In this document: positions 7,649-14,311 of the stretch, one piece after another | Layout of the letters: every line of letters begins with the position of its first letter | Position numbering within the stretch: the first letter of the stretch is position 1 | Assembly (NCBI GenBank): GCA_023474015.1 | Contig: JAMCYN010000053.1 | Location: 1-24,823, forward strand | Direction: 5' to 3' | Length of the DNA stretch: 24,823 nucleotides | Origin: Armatimonadota bacterium | Lineage (GTDB): Bacteria > Armatimonadota > UBA5829 | The notes under the pieces: model-generated | The model's input: the letters and a program-made list of their open reading frames with translations, nothing else | Databases searched by the model: none | Told to the model about the DNA's origin: nothing | Position numbers and translations under genes: made by a program

Positions 7649-8833
7649 ATGAGAATACTTTTCATAGCCCCATACGTGCCATCCCGGATCAGGGTTCGGC
7701 CGTTTCAGTTCATTAAGGGTCTTGCCGAGCGCCACAAGGTCCATGTGATCGCGCTCGGCGGGGCGGACAAGGCCGACGCCGGTGGCGTCGAGGAGATTGC
7801 GCGCGTGGTCGAGGACTTGCACATCGTGCCGCATCCGAGCTTGCGCGGGTATTGTCAGTCACTTCTAGCTCTGCCAACGCCTTCGCCGATGTGCACGGCC
7901 TTTTGCTGGTCCCGCGCGATGAAGCAGGCGGTCGCGGACGCCATACGCGGCGCGCGGTTCGACGTGATCCATGTCGAGCACCTCCGGGCTGCCCATTTTC
8001 CGCCAGTGAACACATCGCTTCCTATGGTGTTCGACTCGGTGGATTGCCTCACCGGCCTGTTCCGCCAGATGGCGAAGTCGAGGAAAAGCCCGCTCGCCCG
8101 GATGCTGATGGCCGAGGAGGCGTGGAAGCTCAGGCGCTACGAGCCGAGGGCGCTAAGCCGGTTCGACCGCAACATAGTCACGTCCGAGTCCGAGCGCGAG
8201 GAGCTTCTTTCGCTGGACGGTACGCTGCCGATCCAGGTCGTGCCCAATGGCGTCGACACCGACTATTTTCAGCCGATGGATACCGACCGCCACCCGCGCC
8301 GCGTTGTGTTCAGCGGCAAGATGAGCTATCGGCCTAACGCGCAGGCGGCGATGTGGTTCGCGGAGGACGTATTCCCCCATCTGCGGAAGAAGTGGTCGGA
8401 CGCTGAGTTTGTGATAGTCGGCAGCGGCCCCCCGCCGGAGATCAGAAAGCTCGGCGAAAGGCCGGGGATAACCGTGACGGGCTACGTGGATGACATCCGA
8501 CCCCACCTCGCGTCGTCTTCGGTCGCGGTGGTGCCGATGCGGATAGCCGTGGGGATTCAAAACAAGGTTCTAGAGGCGATGGCGATGGGAATTCCGGTCG
8601 TTACGTGCGGCCCAGCCGCCAGGGCTTTCGGGGCGGACTGCCCAGGCATTGTCGTCGCGGACAGCGCCGAGGATACCCTGCAACGGGTCTCCGAGTTGAT
8701 CGTTAATGCGGGGGCCGCGCGAGAAATGGGGGCGAATGGGCGCGCCGCCGTCGAGGAGCGGTTCTCCTGGCAGCGGAGCGTGGCCGAACTCGAAGCCCTA
8801 TACGAGGAAGTCAGATCAGGGAGGATAGGATGA
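7649..8833 (+). CDS. GT4-type glycosyltransferase, second paralogue
   Basis: This is a 394-residue GT-B glycosyltransferase related to the preceding one. Its first 15 coding bases, ATGAGAATACTTTTC, are identical to those at 6349. Motifs include FDVIHVEHLRAAHF (about 104-117), VVPNGVDTDYFQP (about 197-209) and PMRIAVGIQNKVLEAMAMG (about 296-314), with the canonical Glu309 retained. The GIQNKVLEAMAMG form is typical of the sugar transferases found with exosortase systems (TIGR03087-like). No Shine-Dalgarno precedes the ATG, where repeat copy B lies instead. The stop overlaps the next start as ATGA (8830-8833), a sign of translational coupling. It probably adds a sugar during exopolysaccharide or glycan-anchor assembly; the specific sugar is unknown. 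Confidence 0.85.
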   Translation: MRILFIAPYVPSRIRVRPFQFIKGLAERHKVHVIALGGADKADAGGVEEIARVVEDLHIVPHPSLRGYCQSLLALPTPSPMCTAFCWSRAMKQAVADAIRGARFDVIHVEHLRAAHFPPVNTSLPMVFDSVDCLTGLFRQMAKSRKSPLARMLMAEEAWKLRRYEPRALSRFDRNIVTSESEREELLSLDGTLPIQVVPNGVDTDYFQPMDTDRHPRRVVFSGKMSYRPNAQAAMWFAEDVFPHLRKKWSDAEFVIVGSGPPPEIRKLGERPGITVTGYVDDIRPHLASSSVAVVPMRIAVGIQNKVLEAMAMGIPVVTCGPAARAFGADCPGIVVADSAEDTLQRVSELIVNAGAAREMGANGRAAVEERFSWQRSVAELEALYEEVRSGRIG

Positions 8834-10614
8834 GTGTAGAGCAGGAAACGCTGGGCCCGAACACCGCCGCGGGCGTTGATGTCCCTCAGCGACGGCGCTT
8901 GCCGTGGGGCAACATACTCCGTATCGTCGGCATATTCGTCGTGCTGACAGTCTTCGTCGGCCTTTACTATAAGCAATCGTTCACGGTTCTCTCCGACAGG
9001 AACGCCGCCGACATTGCCCAGGTCGCGCGGAATATCGCGACGGGTGAGGGATACACGACGCATCTCATCAGACCGTTCAATGCGGGCTTGCAGGCAATGT
9101 CGGACTCCATGATAAGCCTGCCCGAAGTCAATCATGCCCCGGCCTATCCCTATGCGGTGGCGACCGCGTTCCGGCTGAGGTCGCCGAGCGACCAGGTGAT
9201 CGTGTGGGTCTCTCTGATATTCGTGATCCTCACTATCTTTGCCACCGGTGTCCTGGGCAGGCTTCTCTTCGACTGGGATACGGGGCTCCTTGCCGCCGCC
9301 ACGGTTGGGCTGAGCGCGTATGTGCTAAACGTTGCCGCTTCCGGCGCGGAGTGGACAATGACCGCGTTCCTGTTCGCTCTCCTGCTCTGCGCCGTCACGC
9401 TTCACAACAACGCCGTCAGGCAGCGGCGGGCCTTCGCGGGGCATGCCTGGGTAGTGGCATGCGCGCTGCTGTTCGGGGCGCTTTACTGGACCAGCTTTGT
9501 CATGGCCCTGCTTATCGTGCCTCTCGCTGTCTACTTCGGCGTCACCGGTAGGGCGAAACGGCTCCACCTTGCAGCATTTGTGATTCTTGGGCTGCTCCTT
9601 ACGGGGCCGCTCGTCTACAAGAACCACAAGATGACGGGCAGCCCGATACTCGGCGTCAACGCCTGGGAGATAATGGCCAATACTCAAGCGTATCCAGGAG
9701 ACTCGTTCTATAGGTCGGCTAACACCCAGGACAACACCTTCGCAAAGACTATTCTGTTCCCGATAGAGCGTTTCCCGGCTTTCGCGCAGAAGCTCGTCCG
9801 GCGGTCCTGCGACAACGCGGCGGCGCTGGCCTCCGGGCTTGGTCTTCTCGGGCTGCCGTTCGCGCTGGTCAGCGTGCTTTACAAATTCAAGCCGCCGCAG
9901 GCCAACGCGGTCCGCGGGCTGATCTACGGCATACTTCCCGTAGTGCTGGTCTGCTTCGGGGTCTTTAGCGTTGATACTAAGGCCGTGATTGTGCTCGCCC
10001 CCCCTATCGCGATATTCGGCGGCGCGTATCTCCTGCTCCTGCTGAAAAGCAAGAATATCCACGCGGTATACACGCGTATGCTCGTGGGGGCGTTCGTGCT
10101 GATTACCGCGCTGCCCACAATTGTCGTGATGGCATGGGGACCGGCCGCGCAGCCGTCCGACAAAGCGATCGCCGCCGATCTTTTCTTCGCCGACCGCATG
10201 AGCGGCAGGGGCACGCTATACACTGATGTGCCGTGGATAGCGGCGTGGCGGACCGAGGCCACGGCTGTGTGGCTGCCGCGACAGGATGCGGATGTCACGC
10301 TTCTCGCGGCGCACGGGTTCCCCCTGCAGGCGGTTGTGTTGACTCCCGAGTGCGAAGGCTACTCATCGGATGAGTTCTGGCCGGTGCTGCACAGGGTCCG
10401 CATCTGGCGCAAATACGTCACCGATCCTCAAGGCGCCATCAAGGAACTTATCGAGTCCGCGGGCGTGTCATCCGACAAGGCCGCATTCGCTGAAAAGTAC
10501 GTGAGAAGACTGAAGCGCCATTTCGCCGTATCCGACTCGCTCACGGGATTCACGCTTGTTCGATCCGATACGTTGCAGCCGGATGATATCCAGGTCTTGA
10601 TCAAAAGCGAATGA
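8830..10614 (+). CDS. Large GT39-like integral-membrane glycosyltransferase
   Basis: This is a 594-residue polytopic protein. A cytoplasmic N-terminus of about 28 residues leads into a first membrane helix (about 29-46) and then an acidic periplasmic loop, LSDRNAADIAQVARNIATG (D56, D61). GEGYTTHLIRP follows. That loop plus about a dozen hydrophobic segments match the GT-C/PMT_2 architecture of polyprenyl-phosphate-sugar-dependent transferases. The last ~150 residues (from about 445) form a soluble domain without a motif I recognise. It is joined to the preceding glycosyltransferase by a four-base overlap and is the last gene of the co-directional series. It is longer than the GT39-like protein at 3539, and similarity between the two is confined to the first loop. 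Confidence 0.7.
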   Translation: MSVEQETLGPNTAAGVDVPQRRRLPWGNILRIVGIFVVLTVFVGLYYKQSFTVLSDRNAADIAQVARNIATGEGYTTHLIRPFNAGLQAMSDSMISLPEVNHAPAYPYAVATAFRLRSPSDQVIVWVSLIFVILTIFATGVLGRLLFDWDTGLLAAATVGLSAYVLNVAASGAEWTMTAFLFALLLCAVTLHNNAVRQRRAFAGHAWVVACALLFGALYWTSFVMALLIVPLAVYFGVTGRAKRLHLAAFVILGLLLTGPLVYKNHKMTGSPILGVNAWEIMANTQAYPGDSFYRSANTQDNTFAKTILFPIERFPAFAQKLVRRSCDNAAALASGLGLLGLPFALVSVLYKFKPPQANAVRGLIYGILPVVLVCFGVFSVDTKAVIVLAPPIAIFGGAYLLLLLKSKNIHAVYTRMLVGAFVLITALPTIVVMAWGPAAQPSDKAIAADLFFADRMSGRGTLYTDVPWIAAWRTEATAVWLPRQDADVTLLAAHGFPLQAVVLTPECEGYSSDEFWPVLHRVRIWRKYVTDPQGAIKELIESAGVSSDKAAFAEKYVRRLKRHFAVSDSLTGFTLVRSDTLQPDDIQVLIKSE

Positions 10615-10638
10615 GCCGGCGACGGCTAGCCGTACGGC

Positions 10639-10667
10639 AAAAAGGGGAGGACCGTCTGGCCCTCCCC
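10639..10667 (-). terminator. Intrinsic terminator of the first PEP-CTERM gene
   Basis: On the minus strand GGGGAGG (10667-10661) pairs with CCTCCCC (10650-10644). The loop can extend the stem by two GC pairs past one mismatch, and a run of five U follows (10643-10639). It sits 33 bases past the stop at 10701. On the plus strand the stem is not followed by a U-run, so it serves the minus-strand gene better, but it could also slow plus-strand transcripts arriving from 10614. Confidence 0.8.
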
Positions 10668-10700
10668 AAGAAGAAACACATAGTATCTCAATAGTCCGAG

Positions 10701-11390
10701 TTACTTGCGTCTGATTCTTCTGAATGTCCCTACCGCGCCGAGTCCAAGCACTCCGAGCATAACGCTCATCGGCTCAGGGACGCATCTCGATGTGAGAATG
10801 AAGTTGTCGACAACCACAATCTCTAGCGGGGTCTGAATCAGTTCAATCTCCACGGAAACCCAGCGGGGCTGGAAATCCTTGAAGATGACTCCGTCGTTGT
10901 TGAACGGGTTCACGGTTACCCATGTGTCGGGCCGATAGCCCGGGATGTCCGCGAACATGATGGTTACCCAGTCCGAGTAACCGGAAACCGGATCTGTCGG
11001 AACGCTATTCGAAGAATTGTAGCGCTCATCCCACCAGTCAAGTCGGAACCTGACCCCAGAGTCAACAGGGGGAGTCCCGATTGCCATGATGTCCGCCGTG
11101 AGATCGATGAACTTCGCATGATCTGTCCAATTCCACAGCGTATTCCTGGATTCATCCACCACCTGCCGAAGCAGGAGATTACCGCCGGGCTGCTTGCATG
11201 ATACAACCCACCCGTGCGGATCGTTAGACAGGAAGTCTAGGCCCAGGTCAGAGCCGTGTTCCCACGGAGCCCAGTCCCCAGTTTCGAAATCACCGTTGAT
11301 GATCTCGTTGAGCGACCCCGGAATCGGGGAAGCCACCGCAGCCACTGACATAACCAGCATCGCGGCAATGATTAGTACAAGTGTTTTCAT
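10701..11390 (-). CDS. PEP-CTERM sorting-domain protein 1 (jelly-roll-like secreted protein)
   Basis: This is a 229-residue exported protein. A signal peptide covers residues 1 to about 20 (MKTLVLIIAAMLVMSVAAVA). A beta-sandwich follows with the opening NEIINGDFETGDWAPWEHG, typical of secreted carbohydrate-binding-like jelly rolls. The C-terminus has the complete sorting signal: VPEP (PEP at 205-207), a hydrophobic segment MSVMLGVLGLGAVG, and the basic tail FRRIRRK. It is therefore expected to be cleaved and anchored by the exosortase encoded at 4846. AGGAGG lies 11 bases upstream of the ATG. A consensus promoter at 11569-11598 implies a leader of about 170 bases. Function beyond surface display is unknown. 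Confidence 0.9.
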   Translation of the reverse strand: MKTLVLIIAAMLVMSVAAVASPIPGSLNEIINGDFETGDWAPWEHGSDLGLDFLSNDPHGWVVSCKQPGGNLLLRQVVDESRNTLWNWTDHAKFIDLTADIMAIGTPPVDSGVRFRLDWWDERYNSSNSVPTDPVSGYSDWVTIMFADIPGYRPDTWVTVNPFNNDGVIFKDFQPRWVSVEIELIQTPLEIVVVDNFILTSRCVPEPMSVMLGVLGLGAVGTFRRIRRK

Positions 11391-11562
11391 AGGTTACTTT
11401 TCCTCCTCTTCACCATTTCTATAGCGTCCATCGAGCCTCTATCGACCCATCGACCCGACGCCGCATCTTTCTTGACTCGCCTGTCAAACAGGAATGCCCA
11501 ATTCATCCTGTTCGCGTTGCGGCTCGAAGAGGAGGTAACCCTCAATCAAGCCAGGCAAACAC
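11391..11562 (-). promoter_or_regulatory. Long 5' leader of PEP-CTERM gene 1
   Basis: The promoter position predicts about 170 untranslated bases. The minus strand holds a loose direct repeat of the word GGTCGAT/GCTCGAT around 11427-11459 and ends with a strong AGGAGG. I could not match it to a known riboswitch class. The leader may carry regulation, but no specific element is demonstrable by eye. The remaining bases up to the next gene's stop at 11698 show no further feature beyond the promoter. Confidence 0.4.
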
Positions 11563-11568
11563 AACCAC

Positions 11569-11598
11569 ATTATACAGCGCCCTCACACTGTGTGTCAA
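11569..11598 (-). promoter_or_regulatory. Sigma-70 promoter of PEP-CTERM gene 1
   Basis: Read on the minus strand, a perfect TTGACA (11598-11593) and a perfect TATAAT (11574-11569) are separated by 18 bases. The start of transcription should fall near 11562. It is the best-matching promoter in the window and lies in the intergenic gap upstream of the gene ending at 10701. Confidence 0.85.
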
Positions 11599-11697
11599 TA
11601 CCGGCCATAAAAACCAGTATTCTTGACAGGGCTGCCAGCTTGGACCAGCAGTTCAGTTAACATTGTGTTACAGAAGTCAGCAAACCGAGGCTTGATA

Positions 11698-12387
11698 CTA
11701 CTTCCGCCTCAACCGCCGAGCGGCGGTAACCACACCCATCCCCAAGCAGCCCAGAACCATGCTGACCGGCTCGGGGACCACCGAATTCGCCGGATTCGGC
11801 GTCGATGTCGTTATCTCGAACCTGACGCCGCTATTGAAGTAGTGGCAGTCCGGATCGAAACCGAACCCGAAACTCCCATCCGACGCGAAGTTGTTCAGGC
11901 TCTGAAGCAGGGTGCTGTCGAACGAATACGCCAGGTTTGTTCCCTGCGGGTTGGGATACGCCTCCGGATTGCCGTAGACGCCGTCACGGTCCCGATACAA
12001 CGCTATCAGCGGTCTCACGGTTCCATACCCTGGACGCACCTGATGCTTTGCATCGGTGGCGCTCCATCTCCACTGGTCCAGGACCGTCTGGCCATCATAC
12101 ATCGCAGCCACCCCGACAGCGGGATTGTTCAGAAGACGAATGTAAAGAGCGTCGTTGTTCTCCGCCCTCCAGTTGTTGATTTTGTCGATATATAGCGTTG
12201 CGGATTGGATCGTCGCGCCCGTCGGAGCCTGCCACGATATACCCCACGAATAGTACCAACTGTGGTTCAGGTCTCCAAGGTCACTAGACCCTGCCGGTGG
12301 GCTAAACGTGACCGTTGCCGCATGTGCCACAACCATCGTGCAAGCAAGCACGCAGCAAACAATCAGAATAAGTAGCAAATTCTTCAT
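11698..12387 (-). CDS. PEP-CTERM sorting-domain protein 2 (secreted beta-rich protein)
   Basis: This is a 229-residue exported protein. The ATG at 12387 is chosen because AGGAGG lies just upstream and it starts the signal peptide MKNLLLILIVCCVLACTMVV, cleaved near AHA; a longer in-frame opening to 12498 is leader. The mature part is a beta-rich domain with many Trp, Tyr and Asn residues and no motif I recognise. The C-terminus VPEPVSMVLGCLGMGVV followed by the basic RRLRRK is a full PEP-CTERM signal, with PEP at 205-207. It is very similar in layout to the neighbouring PEP-CTERM protein, but the mature domains are not obviously homologous. It probably shares the exosortase at 4846. A promoter lies at 12552-12580. 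Confidence 0.9.
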   Translation of the reverse strand: MKNLLLILIVCCVLACTMVVAHAATVTFSPPAGSSDLGDLNHSWYYSWGISWQAPTGATIQSATLYIDKINNWRAENNDALYIRLLNNPAVGVAAMYDGQTVLDQWRWSATDAKHQVRPGYGTVRPLIALYRDRDGVYGNPEAYPNPQGTNLAYSFDSTLLQSLNNFASDGSFGFGFDPDCHYFNSGVRFEITTSTPNPANSVVPEPVSMVLGCLGMGVVTAARRLRRK

Positions 12388-12545
12388 AGCTTCTTTCCTC
12401 CTGGTCTCAGCCCCAAGCCATTCCCGATCATGCCGAGAAATAGCCCCAAGGCCACACAACCCGTCCACCGCCGCGGACTCCCCATTGTTCCGTGGCAATC
12501 CTAGCGGTGCTACATCCGTGTACCGGGTGGCAACCTCCCTACATA
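12388..12545 (-). promoter_or_regulatory. Long 5' leader of PEP-CTERM gene 2
   Basis: About 158 untranslated bases are predicted between the promoter and the ATG at 12387. The leader is GC-rich with several short self-complementary words and ends in AGGAGGAAAGAAGCT. I could not assign it to a riboswitch family. A small in-frame extension of the coding region runs through part of it, but it lacks a start signal. Confidence 0.35.
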
Positions 12546-12551
12546 TTTGGT

Positions 12552-12580
12552 ATTCTACCCGAGCAATAGCTACAAGTCAA
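12552..12580 (-). promoter_or_regulatory. Sigma-70 promoter of PEP-CTERM gene 2
   Basis: On the minus strand TTGACT (12580-12575) and TAGAAT (12557-12552) have a 17-base spacer, matching consensus at ten of twelve positions. Just upstream of the -35 a small inverted repeat, CAGAT-GAAA-ATCTG (12586-12599), could be an operator or simply chance. Confidence 0.75.
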
Positions 12581-12599
12581 CCATTCAGATGAAAATCTG

Positions 12600-12784
12600 G
12601 TAATTCTAACAGGCGGTGACGGAGGCTTTACAATGGTCAACAAAGCAGAAATGGCGCGAACGTGGTAACGGAGGGGTTGTAGATAATGTATCGCCGAATG
12701 ACGCACAGAGGTCATAAACAGTCACAACACAGATATTGATGTGTCTTGACTTATTCACAACATGCGCTGTCAAGGGATCTGCGC
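12600..12784. other. Intergenic stretch with no recognised feature
   Basis: Between the PEP-CTERM promoter region and the terminator of the export-protein gene, I see no convincing gene, repeat or structured RNA. Base composition is somewhat more AT-rich than in the flanking genes. TTGACA occurs on the minus strand near 12770 without a matching -10. Confidence 0.4.
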
Positions 12785-12810
12785 AAAAAAGGGATGAGGC
12801 GAAAATCCCC
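12785..12810 (-). terminator. Probable intrinsic terminator of the SLBB export gene
   Basis: On the minus strand GGGAT (12809-12805) pairs with ATCCC (12795-12791), extendable by one G-U pair, and a U-run follows over 12790-12785. The stem is short, but the position, about 30 bases past the stop at 12841, fits. Confidence 0.55.
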
Positions 12811-12840
12811 ACCCCCGAACTCTGTAACTGGTGAAACCAC

Positions 12841-13980
12841 CTATCTAAGCAGCCATGCCAGAGGCGTCAACGACTGGAATATGTGCCACAAGTTCGGTTT
12901 GTCCTTGTGCACCGCCACATACACCACATCCCCACGCATCACGATAGGCTGCTCGGTGGGGTTCGTTTTCATCATCTTGTCCAGATTGATGTTCGTCGTC
13001 TTGCCGGACTCGGGCCCGGTCCCGGAGGCGCGCACAAGCTGGACTTTCCTCAAGTCTCCAAGGTTCGGTATGGCCCCGCCGGCCTCACCAATCGCCTCCA
13101 TCAGCGTCAGCTTCCCCTTCAAAGGAAACTGCCCCGGCCGGTTCACGCCGCCCATCACAGTGTAGAAAGCCGTCTCTATCTGCGGCACATAGATCGTGTC
13201 TCCCGGCTGAAGCGCCATATCCGCGCTCGGGTCGCCATCCATCGCCTTCTTATACTCTATGTGCACCGGCTCCGGCGAGTCCGCTCTCTTGACGGTGATC
13301 TTGTCGGTATCGGCCTCCACCGTGGCCCCGCCGATCAGACCCATCATCTCGCGAAAGGTCGTCCCGCGCCTGATCGGGTAAGTCCCCACCTTGTTGACCT
13401 GCCCCAGAACGAGCACCGACCCTATCATATCCACGCGCGGCACAACCACCGTGTCCCCCGACTTGAGCGTGGCGTTCATCTCCAGGTTCTTGCCGGAGAG
13501 ATACTGCGTGAGGTCCAGTTCGATTATCTCGTTGCCACGCCTGATATTTACTCTCGACAGGTCGGCCGTATCATCATAGCCGGACTGCGCGAGCGCCTGT
13601 ATCACCCGATCACCAACCCCGATCTCGAAAAGCCCCGTTTTCTGGACCTGTCCGACGACGAACACCTGCATCCTCGCCCTTTGAACGAAGGTCACGGTGA
13701 CCTGCGGGTTCACCAGCACGTTCGCGAGCGTTTTGGTTATGACGGCCGCCGACTCCGTCGTGTTGATGCCGGTCACTTTTACGACGCCGACGAGGGGCAT
13801 ACTGATCCCGCCCTCGTCATTGATCTGGTAGTTCTTGCTGAGGTCTGCCTCGCCATCAACCACGACGGATATCACATCCCCGACCGCCAGCCGCGAGCCG
13901 TCCGCATGAGCAATGACCGGCGCAACCAGCAGCGCGACCGCGATACCCAGCATTCCGCGCCAGAATGATATAGTGCGCAT
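12841..13980 (-). CDS. Polysaccharide export protein with three SLBB domains (Wza-like)
   Basis: This is a 379-residue protein. The ATG at 13980 is chosen over an upstream in-frame codon at 14034 because GGGAGG lies nine bases before it and it opens a signal peptide ending APVIAHA (about residue 26). There is no lipobox cysteine, unlike E. coli Wza. Residues about 28-99 form the Poly_export domain (LAVGDVISVVVDGEADLSK). Three SLBB repeats follow at about 104-180 (VFVVGQVQKTGLFEI), 188-265 (VLVLGQVNKVGTYPI) and 272-356 (YTVMGGVNRPGQFPL). The C-terminus is hydrophobic and may be the membrane-crossing helix. Such proteins form the outer-membrane exit of exopolysaccharide machines and are frequently encoded with exosortases. 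Its own promoter lies at 14061-14089. Confidence 0.92.
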   Translation of the reverse strand: MRTISFWRGMLGIAVALLVAPVIAHADGSRLAVGDVISVVVDGEADLSKNYQINDEGGISMPLVGVVKVTGINTTESAAVITKTLANVLVNPQVTVTFVQRARMQVFVVGQVQKTGLFEIGVGDRVIQALAQSGYDDTADLSRVNIRRGNEIIELDLTQYLSGKNLEMNATLKSGDTVVVPRVDMIGSVLVLGQVNKVGTYPIRRGTTFREMMGLIGGATVEADTDKITVKRADSPEPVHIEYKKAMDGDPSADMALQPGDTIYVPQIETAFYTVMGGVNRPGQFPLKGKLTLMEAIGEAGGAIPNLGDLRKVQLVRASGTGPESGKTTNINLDKMMKTNPTEQPIVMRGDVVYVAVHKDKPNLWHIFQSLTPLAWLLR

Positions 13981-14060
13981 TCCCTTCGGCCTCCCATCAA
14001 CTATCGATCCTTCGGTTCGTTGCTTCGGCTGCATACAACCGAAGCAATAGCGCTAATCAC

Positions 14061-14089
14061 ATTATTCCCGTCGAGAGCCGCCAAGTCAA
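14061..14089 (-). promoter_or_regulatory. Sigma-70 promoter of the SLBB export gene
   Basis: On the minus strand TTGACT (14089-14084) and AATAAT (14066-14061) are spaced by 17 bases. They predict a transcript start near 14054 and a leader of about 75 bases. The sequence shares TTGACTTG and a GGG just before the -10 with the promoter at 12552-12580, suggesting co-regulated expression. Confidence 0.7.
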
Positions 14090-14183
14090 CTATATTTGTG
14101 CAAGCTCATGTTCTGCATACGATGCCGGGCCGCCACAAGTTCCCCCCGGCGGACCATAATCAGGCTTATCCAACCTCGAAGCC

Positions 14184-14206
14184 CCGGATTTATATTTGTA
14201 ATCCGG
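14184..14206. repeat. Small inverted repeat in the divergent intergenic region
   Basis: CCGGATT (14184-14190) and AATCCGG (14200-14206) are perfect 7-base arms around a nine-base AT-rich loop. It lies between two divergent genes, about 105 bases upstream of the gene starting at 14312. It could be a regulator-binding site. It lacks a U-run, so it is not a terminator. Confidence 0.45.
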
Positions 14207-14311
14207 TACCATTACCAGGTTTCCGAACCCTCGCTAAGCGGAAAAACCAACTAGCGGACCGACCAGCCATCAAGTCCGCGGCTCAGCCAACGTTCAGCAA
14301 GGAAACAGCCA

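Noticed and set aside
11391..11562. Riboswitch (cyclic-di-GMP or TPP type) in the PEP-CTERM leader
   Set aside because: A few loosely similar words were seen, but the conserved core of neither class could be aligned.
12883..13968. Long open frame opposite the SLBB export gene (361 codons)
   Set aside because: It is a GC-driven antisense shadow, Arg/His-rich with no start signal, and the minus-strand gene has clear domains.
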